A stretch of DNA of 64,000 nucleotides from Aphrocallistes beatrix (Eukaryota; Porifera; Hexactinellida; Sceptrulophora; Aphrocallistidae): NCBI GenBank assembly GCA_963281255.1, contig OY725503.1, positions 1,736,001-1,800,000 of the forward strand. Direction: 5' to 3'. Within the stretch, counting starts at the first letter, position 1, and each line of letters starts with the position of its first letter. Made by a program: the position numbers and the translations under genes. The notes below the pieces were generated by a model. It had not been told where the DNA came from. It saw only the letters and a program-made list of their open reading frames with translations, and searched no databases. Shown here one piece after another: positions 10,425-22,549 of the stretch.

Positions 10425-10640
10425 CTCTTTGGCGCTTTCAGTTCGAAACTAATCTCAAATGACAAAGAAGCAGTCTGGGAGGATATTGCTCGTACTATTT
10501 CACGAGATCATCGAAACAATAGGAGCAAGGATGATGTGTACAAAAATGGTTCAACGTCTAAGTTAGGTATAAGCCCACTATTTCTGACAAGTTATCAGCA
10601 GCAAAAATACAGGTGGTGAAACGGGACTTACAGAAATTGA
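10425..10640 (+). pseudogene. Myb/SANT-like protein of a Harbinger-type transposon, N-terminal part
   Basis: The frame reads LFGAFSSKLISNDKEAVWED IARTISRDHRNNRSKDDVYK KWFNV, one stop, YKPTISDKLSAA, then in another frame TGGETGLTEIEL. This is the trihelix Myb/SANT domain (W.DI...(R).K.DV.KKW..) and the TGGG...LT..E linker of the accessory DNA-binding protein of Harbinger elements. The gene is cut here by the long-inverted-repeat element and resumes at about 16537. Confidence 0.7.
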
Positions 10641-11395
10641 ACTGAAAAAAAGTCGATCAATGAAAAAGAATCTTTTGAGTGTTGGCTTAGTATTCAACTG
10701 AGCACACTTGTGGAACATTGAGAAAGATCTCAAAAAGTGTAAATTTGAGATCTTTCTCAATGTCCGATTAGAATAAATGCGAGGTTATTGGAAAGAGGAA
10801 GACCCGACGTTTATAAATATCTATCAAAAAATACTCCATCAATGTATTCTTTATTACCCTATATCTTATTTTAAATGATAAGAGCATAAGGCTGCTAATC
10901 GACTTTTTGAAATATTTAATTTTAATTAATCTATATTTGAGCATTTTCCCCAATAGGAAATTGTATTACAGCAATACTATAATGTATACAGAGAAGTGAT
11001 TGTGTAAAGATAAGACGAGAATACTTGACAGGTGGTCCTGACTCCTGATTTCAACATCGATTTTGACAATGCAGAATAACGAGAATTAGGTATAATGCAC
11101 TTATTTCGAAATCGCTCATATTTAGGAACAAATCTTATTTATTATATTGACCTTTTACATCTGAATTCGTTTTTCTTTATGATATTTTTTATCATTATTG
11201 CATCACCACTCAACAAATTTATGGAACTTTCATACAATGGTAAGTGAAAGATAGACTGTTTTGGAAACTATAGATAATTTTTGATCTGAAAATGTTTTAG
11301 TTCTCCTTAAAGATCTTTCCAAGTTGTCAGTGTTTGATTAAGAAATCATCTACTTTTGATGTACTGCAAATAGATTAGCTTACCGTGGAGACTCA

Positions 11396-12700
11396 TTGAA
11401 GAGTGAACTGTCCCAATTAATTTATGATCAGAGCAGACAGGGTTTGACAACAAACTTTATCTCAAGTGGAAAATTAAATATCATAATATTCGGGGAATTA
11501 TGGTGCGCCACCTCACCCCTACTAAGACTATTGATATCTCCAAAGAATCTAATGATGAAAGACTTGAGGTATACGTCTGGATTTGCTTTCTAATGAAATG
11601 ATAAATTCCTTAATATCCTCAATCGTCCTGAAGGATATTTGTGTTCGGATCCAAGAGAATGATTCAACAAGTAAGTTATTTTCTAGCGAATTAGTTTGCG
11701 AGTCGATCGAGAACGATTTATACGCACAGTGGGCTTTTTGCTGGAAAGAAGGAGAAATTTTAAATCCCTCAGGATTGTATTTCATTATTATCATTGAATT
11801 CGCCATCGTTTCAAACCTAGATATACGTAATTTCATTCTGATTGAATAAGTAGTGTATTGGTTGTTATGGTAATTCATATCAGGATGCTTTGGATAATTC
11901 GGAATTTCTGTAGTGTGAATTATCAAAATTGATCAACTCTGATTGTTTTATTTTAGCACTTGTAACTTAGAAGGCAGAATTCCTTCAATGTATACTGAAA
12001 CTTTTATATTTCAAGTATCAAATTTAAATCTTGAATGTCATTTGTTTGTTTGTTTCTATTCTATTAGTACAATAGATAAAATCGATGTGACAACTTAAAA
12101 TACGATTTTTTCGGCTTCTGACAGCATATTTTGTTCTGAAACTTATTGTGGCGTTTCGTTGCGTGAATTCTCAATGTTTTTTAAATGTAGGTTATAATAG
12201 TACTTTCAAAAAAAAAATTAATTTAGACCCGCCAGAGGGCGCCCAAAGTATCAAACTTTCATTTGAACGTATGTAACTTTATCCTGAACACCTTGCCTGA
12301 AAAATGTCATTTTCTCTCAATACACGAGATATCTTTTTACGACAAATGTGCAACAACGATCCTGTCCTCAATGCCTATAGAAAATCTACGAAACCTAACA
12401 AGAAAAACAACTCTCCTGAACCTCCTAGCTCAAAACTATAATTTCTGATTATGAGGTCATAACTTTTTAATGAGATGGCCTAGATTATTTTTTAAAAAAA
12501 CAAATAGTTTCCATCCTGAAAGACTTGATGAAGAATCGATAACGAGGGAAATTTGTGAAACATACAATAAAAAATCGCCTTTTGGAGGATATTTTGATAA
12601 TATTTTTAATACATGCCTAAATATGATTAAGTTAGCACCTCAAAATGGAAAAATATTATTAAAAAAAGAAAAAAAAATGCATTTTATTATCCACTATTAA
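11396..12700 (+). other. Unassigned open stretches inside the long-inverted-repeat element
   Basis: Short plus-strand frames at 11396-11593, 11583-11849 and 12470-12700 overlap or follow each other without a recognisable domain. LSNEMINSLISSI at 11583 faintly recalls the LND..IN..L start of Ulp1-type proteases, which Ginger-type elements can carry, but catalytic residues are not identifiable. They are listed as possible decayed cargo only. Confidence 0.25.
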
Positions 12701-12991
12701 ATGGCTTATTATTTTCCTTTGCTTCCCTTTTGGACTGTAATCATTTTAAGCAAGATTAATGGTAGCCAACTGATAGGAACACCATTATTGAAAATTGATA
12801 TAGAATTGTAAAATTTTCAATTTTCAAATCTGGAACTAATATTAAAGCTGGAGACTTCATTCGTACCAAATTTATTCATTTTGATGATAGATTAGCAACT
12901 TGAAAATTTGCATTTCAGCCCTTGGCAAATAAGGTGTTCAAGTATAAAAAGAGGCAGCATGATGTAATTAACGAGGAGGAATGTTAGGAAA

Positions 12992-13291
12992 ATGGGGAAA
13001 AGAAAAAAACTTAGGCGGAGTTACATTAAATCAGTTCCTAGTAAAAAACAGAAAAAGTATTCGATAGTTTTAGGGTTGATTAAGAGGGCTTCATCTATAG
13101 CAAATTCAGGGGTTAAAAAAACTAAAATTACTGAATCTCTTGAGACACAAGATGATATTGAAATACTCACTGAATTAGACGTTTTAGTAGTCAGTAATAT
13201 ATACTTCTTATTACCACCATTCAAACCTTTGTCAAGTCTTGGTAAACAAATATATGTAAGGAATTTGGGCTTAACTTTGCAAAATCAATAA
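12992..13291 (+). pseudogene. Basic N-terminal extension of the OTU protein (relic)
   Basis: 99-codon frame starting MGKRKKLRRSYIKS, very rich in Lys and Arg, as expected of a nuclear-localised or DNA-binding tail. It ends in FLLPPFKPLSSLGKQIYVRN LGL, the counterpart of LTGPLFQPITKQWQKEKCVE LGI just upstream of the OTU domain in the Ginger element. The reading then breaks before the OTU block at 13330. Confidence 0.5.
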
Positions 13292-13329
13292 CTACTACAT
13301 ATGAAATCAGTGATAACAATATATTTAAT

Positions 13330-13795
13330 TGAATGAATTAGTTCCTACATCCACTTACCAAGTACCGAAGGATGGGAATATTTTATTTCCATCCTTTTAT
13401 TTAATTACTGGTACTATTATTATCATGAAAAGAGATTGCTTATAACAAATAGCATGACGGGTAAGTTAGCTCAAGTTTGTGAAAAATTCATTGGATGTAA
13501 ATTTCCGAAAACAGTGAAAATATCGGAGTATTAAAAACTATATTATTAAGTCTACAATGCAGGTAAATAAGATATGGGGTACAGATCTAGAACTAGCTGC
13601 TGTTGCATTATTAATTAGGACATATATTTAGGTATTCACTAGTGATATGGGGAATAAATGGATAGTATTTTCAGGTAGTGGTGAAAGTTTGGGAAAGGTA
13701 ATGACATTACCACCTGCTAATGAGGCCGGATCATTATATATAAGACATACAGGCGATCACTATGAGCATGTATCAGAGTTAAATTTAAAATAAAA
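13330..13795 (+). pseudogene. OTU cysteine protease domain relic
   Basis: The frame reads STYQVPKDGNILFPSF (OTU Asp/Cys block, with Ile in place of the catalytic Cys), several stops and a frameshift, then KIWGTDLELAAVALLIRTYI and AGSLYIRHTGDHYEHVSEL (WGTDLEL block and catalytic His). Order and spacing match the OTU domain at 4.2-4.6 kb. The missing Cys and the stops show that it is dead. Confidence 0.65.
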
Positions 13796-13799
13796 TATA

Positions 13800-15790
13800 G
13801 TGATTGATGTGGTTAGGCCGCATAAAATAAATTATCAAATTTATTTTTGCGGCCTAACACATCTATTATAATTGTACCAGTTTTATAAATGAATTGGTTG
13901 ATGTGCTTAAGTCTAAGATAGTATCAAATAAAGAATTACTTGTTAAATAATGCAGATTCCCAGCTTCAAATATTATTGTGTCGCACCTAATTAATTAGCT
14001 AGTTTTAGCTAAAAGGTGCTAAAGTAAAGGTAACATATTGTCTGGACGGAGGTTAAGGGACGGGGGGGATAATCAAGTAATGTCTGTTGCATGGCCTTAT
14101 TTAAATTCGTCTATAAATTAATCTTAAATAAATCTTTTGCTCCTAAAGTGTGAAACTGGTGTATTGGCGAATCGATCATCTCTTTCGTTAATACTCGTAT
14201 ACTGGTGTATATGGTCTAAACATTCGCAATGAGTTTCACTGTATGTCGCAATGTAGGAGTGTATTGGATGTCCATACGTAAACAATTACTCTAATGCGTA
14301 TGGAAATTGCTAGAGCGTCTCTATATCAGTGTTTACTTGTAGACATCCAACACACCCATACATTACGAGATATTTATACCAGTCTAGGTCCCGAAAGGTA
14401 GGATTCCCCAAGTGCAGATTTATGATGGGATTTGCCCGGTTTGCGACTTAAAATTGGAAAAAGCGTACTTCTGATAGGCCTTCCACAGTAATGGATCGAA
14501 GTAAAGGTTAGAGGGAGTTTAATAATTTTTGCAAAGCCTCATAAATTTTGCTTAGTAATGGTAAATATATACATTCAATTCATTTGTTCCAGAAGAGCAA
14601 AATTAACATTTATTATGTGTAAAAGGAATTTGACTACTAACTTGACTGACTAGTATAATAACTAGTATATATTAAATTGTTGATGAGGATTCTAACAAAA
14701 CAACGCCCATTATAAACAAGTTTGGAAAATATTTTTTATTGAAAGCAATTCCAATGAATACAACCTCAGTAACATCAGCAGGTTCATATCAGGAGTTGTT
14801 TTCTAATTAGAAAGATATTTTACATTTTGGATAATATATTTATGTTCTTTTTATTATATATTTTTGTTTTATTATGTATTTTGAATGTATTATTTGTTCT
14901 ATTCTTTGTGTTAGAGCCAGGAGTCTCACTATCCTTAGGTGCTACTAGTATTAAAATAATAAAAACTGGTTCTAGTAGCTCGTTGCATTGCCATCGAATC
15001 AACCCTCCAGTGGGAAGTGAGCTCGTACCTGGCCACATTACTGAGCATTCAGTTGCTTGTGGATTACAAACATTAAAATTATATACTTTATTCTATTCTC
15101 TTTTGGAATGTTTCATAAACTGTGATCATTATCCTTAAAAGCTCGAATGGCTTTAATGAGATTCAGAACATTATTCTTTTCTACAAATGATAACATTCAA
15201 TCCTATTTAAGCTTGAGACCTTAATAATTATAATGATTGATTGGTCGAATGCAATCATATATATTTAGTATATTAGATATACTTGTACTTTAAAAGGTTC
15301 CGATTTCTTAATTAAGGATTCAAAAATACTTGTATTTAACCTTGATCAAATTTGATTGAAGGCACTCATGTCTTGGATCAATTAAGAATACAATTACATA
15401 CATGCAAACTGGAGCCATAATAAAAGCGGGACGCAGCGTTTAATTTCGCGGGACATGGCGAGACGCATTAGGAAAATATTAGACATATAATTTTTAAATA
15501 GCGAGACACTAGTATACTATTAGAGCATTAAACTAAGTAATTTTAGATGTGCATATATGAATAAATAATACAACTTAATCTCTAAAACTTTTAGCCAAAA
15601 ATTGTAAAATTTAAATACTCTCCGTGGATTTATTTAATATTGTATGAGTAGTACTATTTTTAGAAGTCATTTATATTAAGCACAGATCTAATAAAAACTA
15701 ATTTTAGAAATCGCACAGACTTTAAAATGTGTTAAGTAACATTATTGCAACTATAACTTCAAGCAAGAAAGACAGTCATTGTATCAATAG
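13800..15790. other. Non-coding interior of the long-inverted-repeat element
   Basis: AT-rich. A short foldback is visible at about 14256-14390 (GGATGTCCATACGTAAAC against GTTTACTTGTAGACATCC). A 103-codon frame at 14827-15138 begins with a hydrophobic Leu/Phe stretch and is otherwise unlike any family I know. Low-complexity coding of AT-rich DNA is the likelier explanation. Confidence 0.45.
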
Positions 15791-16536
15791 TCGTATCTTT
15801 ACACAATCACTTCTCTGTATACATTATAGTGTTGCTGTAATACAATTTCCTATTGGGGAAGATACTCAAATATAGATGAATTAAAAATGGAATATTTAAA
15901 AAATCGATTTGCAGCACTATGCTCTTATTATTTTAAATAAGATATAAGGTAATAAAGAATACATTGATAGGGTATCAATCCTGACAGCTAAATAAAAATG
16001 TTAGAATAGTCGCCAGAAGTCAGCATCCCAAATTTCTGATTTTTAGCGAACTTTGATGAGGTAGCCTAAGAAACTAATGAATTTAGACGATTCAAATCAC
16101 GTCTCATAAAAGTCCGTGTCTATTCTATCAATTAATAATACATCCAACTGAATTACATCTTTAGATTGAAAAATCAATGCTTAAAGCATGCTCACTCTGG
16201 TAACTAGCAGGAGGGGTAAATGTCCAAACTTAACTGAATGCCAACTTTGCCAACCTATAAATCCCAAGAAATTTTGAATTTTCTTATGAAATTTAAACTG
16301 CATAGACGTTGGCTATTCAGAAATATGGGTGCAAGCTATTAAATTATAACTTTAAGAGGAACTACTAAATAATTGGTTGAGGCTGTGCTCGGTTCGACTA
16401 TAAAATTTCATCAACTAAAAGGTAAAAACAATAAAGTTTTAATAGATATTCATAAACTTCGTTTCTTCTTCTTTCCAATAACCCCACATTTATCCAAATC
16501 GGACATTGAGAAAGATCTCAAATTTACACTTTAAGA

Positions 16537-17060
16537 GTGGTCAGTCGAATACTAAGCAAACTTAACACTCGTTCTTTTGAAGGAATTACTGGCGGCCTAG
16601 ACATTTCCATGATGTCATCTAATAGCCCTCGTAGTGATATTGAGATGCTCTCCTGTCTAGTTACAGTTCTGCTTCAACCATGTAGTTCACAAACTGCTAG
16701 TTCAGAATTGGTGGAACTTGACATTCATCCTCCATGGAAGAGAAAGCTAAGCGATCCTGGGACCGATAGTGCCAAGAAAAACATTTTGGAGAATGAAGTG
16801 GAGAAGGTTGAGATTCTCAAATGCAATCGAGTCTAGAATGGATACATTCACCGCAACTGTTGCAAATGGATCTTATTGCAGATAATTTGGATACATTAAT
16901 CTCCAATCAAACAGAATAGACTGAATACGATGATAGGAAACACGCCTTCAGGGATAAAAACAAATCCACTACATCCTTTCCAATCTTCTGCAGCTAAAAT
17001 ACCGCATGCACATCAGCAGCAATATTTCCCATCTTTACCTCCATTTTACCCAGCAGGATA
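16537..17060 (+). pseudogene. Harbinger-type Myb/SANT protein, C-terminal part
   Basis: The frame reads VSRILSKLNTRSFEGITGGL DIS, then a Ser-rich region and HPPWKRKLSDPGTDSAKKNI LENEVEKVEIL. A frameshift near 16815 leads to QMQSSLEWIHSPQLLQMDLI ADNLDTLISNQ. This continues the TGGG..LTEIE segment that ends at about 10640. The order (Myb domain, LT..E, GGLDIS, Leu/Gln-rich helix) is that of Harbinger accessory proteins. No Harbinger transposase (DDE_Tnp_4) is found nearby. Confidence 0.55.
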
Positions 17061-17135
17061 AATACAAAACAAATAGATGGTTAATTATGTTGCTATCTCA
17101 GTACACATACTAAATAAAAGCATTTATCATTCATT

Positions 17136-17645
17136 ATTATATATATATATCTGAAATGAATTGATTGAAGAAACTGTCAGGCGCAGAAAGCAGATTTTTG
17201 GCATGCGGGAGTCTTTTGGCTATGGCTCCAGTAAGTTCTGAGCTCAGACGAAAATGTCGACTAATCATGGAATTATGACGTCATTGTCACATTTTTAAAA
17301 GTTAAGCAATACAGTAATTCGAGCAGAACTCGAGAAGGCTGAAATTTTATAGAAACTGTATACTAACATACCTCACATATGATGCAACTATCATCAAAAA
17401 ATGATGACTCATCACTTTGTTATGAGTCATCATTACTCATCAAAAATTTAAAAATTGATAAATTTGGTTATTTTTCGTGCGATTTAGATTATAACAGTAG
17501 GACAGACGTATTTAGAGATGTTATCTCCCTTTTAATTAATCAATGTGACCCCAGGCGACCGAATTGAGCCTCCGGCGGACACTTAAGGTATATAGCGGAC
17601 ACAAAGTGTCCGCCAGCCGTGCAGCGCATGCAAGCGAAGCGTGCT

Positions 17646-17648
<3 letters not shown>
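17136..17648 (+). mobile_element. R1 repeat, copy with variable 5' end
   Basis: R1 consensus landmarks are present in order: TA microsatellite, AATTGATTGAAGAAACTGTC, TTTTTGGCATGCGGGAGTC, ATGACGTCAT, TGATGACTCATCACT and GTGTCCGCCAGCC, and the terminal hairpin region ends GCGTGCTTGT. A stretch (17590) is altered and the CRE at the second position is replaced by ATGAGTCATC. Confidence 0.75.
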
Positions 17649-17651
<3 letters not shown>

Positions 17652-17690
<39 letters not shown>

Positions 17691-18078
17691 GTCACGAATT
17701 GATTGAAGAAACTGCCAGGCACAGAAAGCTGATTTTTGGCATGTCGGAGTCTTTTGGCGATGGCTCCACTAAGTTCCGACCTCAGATGAAAATATCTACT
17801 CATCATGGAATTATGGCGTCATTGTCACTTTTTTTATAATTAGAAATTTCAGTTTTTAGACCATAACTCAGCCGTTTTAAGTGATAGAAGGCTGAAAATT
17901 TAAAAGAATATGTATATTAATATATTTCACATGTGATACACCAATCATCAAAAAATGATGACTCATCACTCTGCTATGACGTCATCAATACGTATCATTA
18001 CTTTAAAAATTGACATATTCGGTGATTCTTCATGCGATATCGATTATAATACTAGTATGTAGTATTTAGAGATGTTAT
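17652..18078 (+). mobile_element. R1 repeat, 3'-truncated copy
   Basis: Starts with a 36-bp TA microsatellite directly behind the preceding copy, then CGAATTGATTGAAGAAACTG, and runs to GAGATGTTATCTCACG where the 3' hairpins are missing. The second CRE (ATGACGTCATC) and the AP-1 motif (GATGACTCATC) are intact. The first CRE reads TGGCGTCA. Confidence 0.75.
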
Positions 18079-18499
18079 CTCACGAATCGAGTAAATACGG
18101 ACCGATAAATATAAATTAAGCCAGGTTATTTTGAGATCTGAAGATAAAGACGTGTGAATTTTGCGCAATCGATTTGTAAGCGAACATCCCTATTGATACG
18201 TCAATTTACCAGTTCATCACATATTTCGTATATTCAGGATGAATTAATTTAGTATCGAGATGACTTGTAGCTATATAGCACACCTATTGATTGGATTCTA
18301 TTCTGAATCCGATTAGTCTGTTTAAATATGATAAATTAGAAATATCCATCAAGCATTTAAGCAGCAGAAATTCTAGCATTATGTGGGAGTAACTGATGAC
18401 GCCATCACTCAAAAGCTGATATAAAAAAAGCCAGTATTTCAAACTGATCTTATAGCTTTCAAAAATAAAAATAATTAAGAAACAAATATTGCGATGGGT

Positions 18500-19574
18500 C
18501 ATAGCCTACTCTAATAATGCCTCACAGTAAATAACCAAGGATGGGGTAATAGCCGAATGGATTAATACACGATTAGCCAAAAATCGTTAACCATGTAGGA
18601 TAGGCATTAATAATGTATTACCAGCATATATAAACATGGTATCAAAGTACATATATCCGTTAGAAAAATTTCGATTAGTCATCATATCATTGTGCAACAG
18701 GCCATTTTAAGCACTATTTTGGCAATTTTCTAAGCTGTTTTAAGCCTACTTCTAATGTTATTAAGGTATAATTTATGTGTAGAACTAAGATTAATACGAG
18801 TTGATTTGAAAATTTTGAATTTTTCAATGGAATGCTACTACATTCCTAAGTTGCTATGGTAAAGCATTTTGGTCAGTTTGGGCCACATCCAGCAAACTGT
18901 AAGAACTAGGTCTTCAAATTTGATCGTATTTGATAGGCAATTAGCCAATTGCCTATTCCTATTAAGTAATAATACAATTTAAACTTCTAAATTCACATAC
19001 TATAGAGTTATGCAACAATTTAGTGTTTTGGTCACATTCTTAAAATCAACCCATAACTCAAAACTCGTTGAATTTAGAAGTTCAAGTTGTATTATTACCT
19101 AATAGGAAGTAGTCCATTGCCTATCAAACACGATCAAATTTGAAGATCTAGTTACTACAGTTTGCACGAAATGGCCCAAACTGACCAAAATGTTTCACCA
19201 TAGCAACGCAGGAATGTACAACATTCCATTGAAAAATTCTAAATTTTTCAAATCAACTCGTACTAATCTTGTTTCTGCACAAAAATCACACCTTAATACC
19301 ATTTAGAAATAGGGTTAAAACAGCTTAGAAAAATCGCTAAAATTGTCCATAGAATGACCTGTTGCGCAATGATATGATGACTAGTCGAAATTATTCCAAC
19401 GGATATATGTATGTACTTTGATACCATGTTTATATAAACTGGTAATATATTCTTAATGCCTATTCTGCATGGTTAACGATTTTAGGCTAATCGTGTACTA
19501 ATCTATTCGGCTACTACTTCATCCCTAGTCCATAATTTTTAGTCTACTGTTAGGCATTATTAGAGTATTCTATG
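18500..19574. mobile_element. 1,075-bp palindromic element (family B), copy 1
   Basis: Inverted arms of about 500 bp run from CATAGCCTACTCTAATAATG to ...GTATTCTATG, and each half is the reverse complement of the other with scattered differences. A 7-bp direct duplication, GATGGGT, flanks it (18493-18499, 19575-19581). There is no coding capacity. The transposase family is not known; 7-bp duplications would fit hAT- or P-related enzymes. Its length is identical to that of the copy at 59678-60752. Confidence 0.82.
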
Positions 19575-19703
19575 GATGGGTCTATTCTAGTAGATTAGAA
19601 TAATGAACGGAGCAAAAGATAAAATGAAATGAAATAAGAGTTTGGAATGTTTGGAACGCACAACATTTTCGAGATTAATAAGATGATCTAATGATCTAAT
19701 ATA

Positions 19704-20281
19704 CAGAGTGGGCCACGGGAAACAGGTTGAAATAAAAGTATCATAACTCAACAATCTTGTCATTTTCCCGAGGCTAATCCCTCATTTTGTAGCTAAAATG
19801 ATGTCATTTTAGTTTATTAATCATTAGATCACTAGGAGAGATTCTACAGCACTAGAACCGCACTGAAACCAGATACTATTAAAAATATTGTCAAGAGGTT
19901 TGAGGAGAATGGTACAGTAGTTGACACAACCAGGCCAGGACCATCAAAGACAAATGAGAGCCCCCAATAACATCGAAAAAGTGATTGAAAAAACTTGCAG
20001 ATTCATCACATCGTTTATCAAGGAAGCTTTCAAAAGAGCTTCAATTATCCAGGACAACAGTCAGGAGAATTCTCATAGATGACTTCAACCTCTTCTCATA
20101 CAAGATACAGATCCTACAAAAGCAATCAAAAGATAAATGGGAAACAAGAGTGTCTTTTAATGGTCTCCGATATCTTAATATAATGAGGTCCTACTATATT
20201 CCAACCATTTTACAGAATTGAGTTATCTCTTTTTGATCAGAAATTACTAAGAATATAATCAGCTGGTTTCCCACGGCCAAT
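19704..20281 (+). mobile_element. Tc1/mariner-type transposon, internally deleted
   Basis: The left end TA-CAGAGTGGGCCACGGGAAAC and right end CTGGTTTCCCACGGCC are inverted repeats. Between them is a decayed transposase N-terminus: TALKPDTIKNIVKRFEENGT VVDTTRPGPSKT, a frameshift near 19970, then SRKLSKELQLSRTTVRRIL and FNLFSYKIQILQKQSKDK. This is the double helix-turn-helix DNA-binding region and the (L)FPYKIQL.Q motif of IS630/Tc1-type transposases. The catalytic half is absent. Confidence 0.72.
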
Positions 20282-21090
20282 AAATTATTTAAATGAAGCA
20301 ATTACGGCGAACACTTTTCAATTAATAGATGGAGAGGCTATTGGCAAAGAAAAACGGGATCCAAGGTGGCTCTTAATCTTAAATAATCTAAAATTTTAGA
20401 AACGAAACCAAGTTCCATACAAGTATCACAATATGCACATCTCATTTGCTTATCAGTTATACAATTAAAAGTCAAGAATAGATGATGACTCAAACAGATA
20501 TACCGTAAATCCTTGAATACTGTTAACTAGGATGATTATGAATTGTTAAAAACCACCATAAGAATTACTTTATCTCAGATATAAGGGAATTTTGAATATA
20601 ACCTCTAAGGGAATCAAGCACTGTTAGAATTACTAGTGAGGGTTCTGTCTGATCGACTTTTGAAATAAAGATCCTAGTTTTGAATCAATTACTTTCTCTC
20701 TCGATATTGGAATAATTAAATCTGTTCGAATTTTTAACGTTATCATGTATAGTGGTGATGACTAGTGACAAGTGGCACAAATATGCAAAAATAGAAATAT
20801 TTAATGACTAATATTGAATTGAAAACTTATATAGTGAATATTTCAAAGTGAAGAAAACGAATTAGTAATTTAAGGTATGTATTCATTAGATTTTAAGTAA
20901 GGTTTTATGCCATTAATGAATTCATTTGTGAGATCAGTTTGTGTTTAAATCTTGTCAAGATCGGGGGGATATTTTTAGAGATACAGATGTCTCATCCATG
21001 ACCCGGTACAACCAAGTGGATGATGCGGCCCCAATTTTCAATGTTACATTAGGTTCTTCAGGTCATGAGTCATTCAATGTATATACATAT
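20282..21090. other. AT-rich non-coding sequence with a MITE-like fragment
   Basis: A GGTGATGACTAGTGACAAGTGGCACA block near 20753-20780 resembles the centre of the Tc1-type MITE family at 52-53 kb. No gene is recognised. Confidence 0.4.
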
Positions 21091-21091
21091 A

Positions 21092-21279
21092 CAGTAGGAC
21101 TCGGTTTGTACGTACTCGGGATACAACGTACTTCGGCTAAGTACAGACACGTTTCTCTGAACCAGAATTCATATATTATATAGATTCCTAGGTAATATCA
21201 ACTCTGTTAATACGTACTTACGGATAGTACGTACTTTTTTCCGCTTCCCGGAGGGGTACGTACTAACCGAGTTCTACTG
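21092..21279. mobile_element. 188-bp pogo-like MITE
   Basis: Ends CAGTAGGACTCGGTTTGTAC and the inverse ...ACTAACCGAGTTCTACTG are flanked by TA (21090-21091, 21280-21281). GTACGTAC motifs are repeated inside both ends. A predicted open frame at 20941-21183 runs into it and is not a gene. Confidence 0.82.
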
Positions 21280-21724
21280 TAGTTGATTCAATGTTTGCAC
21301 TTTCAATTCAACCTTCGTGTGTAATAAGAATAGAAGACCATTATTGGAATCCTACCGTTGCTGGTTAATTTCAAGAATAAATCGTATTTTCGCATATTTT
21401 ATTCAAAGATCCAGAGATACGCTCCTAGTTTCAAACTCATAAATTTGTATACATCTAAATCAATAAATAACATTTTAACACAGAGTAAATTTTGTAATAT
21501 TCTAGATTTTCACGCTTCTAAACCCTTTCGAGCTTAAACCGTAAGACTAATGTAATTTAGAGTAGGTCAAAATTCAATAGCTAATATTTTACAATGTTAT
21601 TTGGTTCGGGTCAAAATCCCATGAAACAGGACAAACTGTCCACATCTAGCCACCACATATATTATCATTATTTCAATTTAGTACGCGTATCACACTATAT
21701 TTAGTGTATTGGATAATTACACAA

Positions 21725-22548
21725 CAGTATCGATTTTACGAACAACGATTTACGAATTATTTCCAAGTATTTATCGATTTTACGAATTTCCCTCTCCAAT
21801 TTTATTTTATGAATACTTATAATATTTGTATCTTGTAAAACAATTTTGGTTGTCTTTTATATCAATATTGCATACGTAGTATGTATACAAATTACGTGTT
21901 ACTTTACGAATTCAAACTATCGATTTACGAACTGAAATTATCGATTTTACGAACTCAAACTATTGATTTTACCAATTCATATCAATAGATACATGACTCT
22001 AATGAAGTCATGGTTGGCTTAGAAGTTTAAATTTGAATTATATAATGCATTGCGTAATCTGAAACTTGAAGTTTGTAGTTCCAAACAAGCCTAATTAGAA
22101 ATATAAATGGGACACATTTTCTAGGACTAGTTCAGCATCTAGTTTATTGAGCGAAATAATGTTTGTTCAATTAATAATACTACTTGTACTTTATACAGGG
22201 CAACTCAGCTTAATCGGGACACCGCTTAATCGGGACAACCGCATAATTGGGACAAGTCTCCAGGAATGAAATGGTTCTCATACATAGAAGCTAATACTAA
22301 ATTTCATCGGTTAATTGGGACAAAATATCCGGGAGCTAAGTGTCCAGATTAAGCGGAGTCACCTGTATTATATTTCGGATCAGAGAATTGGACGGTGTTA
22401 TAAAATACAAAAATATTTGTTTGTATTTATTTCCAACCACAAGTCTTGAACAAAAAATTAAATAAAGTTATAAAGGATGATCGATTTTACGAATTATTCG
22501 ATTTTACGAACAGTTTGGGTCCCAAATAGGTCGTCAAATCGATACTGC
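21725..22548. mobile_element. MITE with CAGTATCGATTTTACGAAC ends
   Basis: The left end CAGTATCGATTTTACGAACA and the right end GGTCGTCAAATCGATACTG are inverted repeats. The motif ATCGATTTTACGAA(C/T) recurs at least eight times in both halves. A second MITE (22196-22365) is inserted in it. The target duplication is not clear. Confidence 0.65.
22196..22365. mobile_element. 170-bp pogo-like MITE
   Basis: Begins CAGGGCAACTCAGCTTAATC, with GCTTAATCGGGACA repeated, and ends with AGATTAAGCGGAGTCACCTG. TA on both sides (22194-22195, 22366-22367). The CTTAAT(C/T)GGGAC core is shared with 27555-27720, 43298-43490 and 55745-55905. Confidence 0.82.
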
Positions 22549-22549
22549 A

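Larger units (their letters stand above)
10650..16590. mobile_element. Long-inverted-repeat element with an OTU-domain relic
   Basis: The left arm (about 10666-11013) and right arm (about 15790-16585) are inverted copies; shared blocks include GTATACAGAGAAGTGATTGT, AAATTTGAGATCTTTCTCAA and TATTCTTTATTACCCTAT. The right arm is about 470 bp longer, so the left arm has an internal deletion. Inside on the plus strand are a degraded OTU domain (13330-13795) and a Lys/Arg-rich open frame (12992-13291). The OTU domain and the preceding PPFKPL...LGL block resemble the Ginger element at 69-5681, suggesting a relative, but no integrase is recognisable. The element interrupts the Harbinger Myb gene. Confidence 0.6.

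Noticed and set aside
14827-15138. 103-codon frame with a hydrophobic N-terminus, considered as a small membrane protein
   Set aside because: AT-rich Leu/Phe-coding low complexity, no family match, opposite-strand frame equally long, and inside a decayed element.
17540-17839. Open frames across the TA microsatellite (about 90 codons, both strands)
   Set aside because: They consist of Tyr-Ile repeats from (TA)n and R1 sequence.
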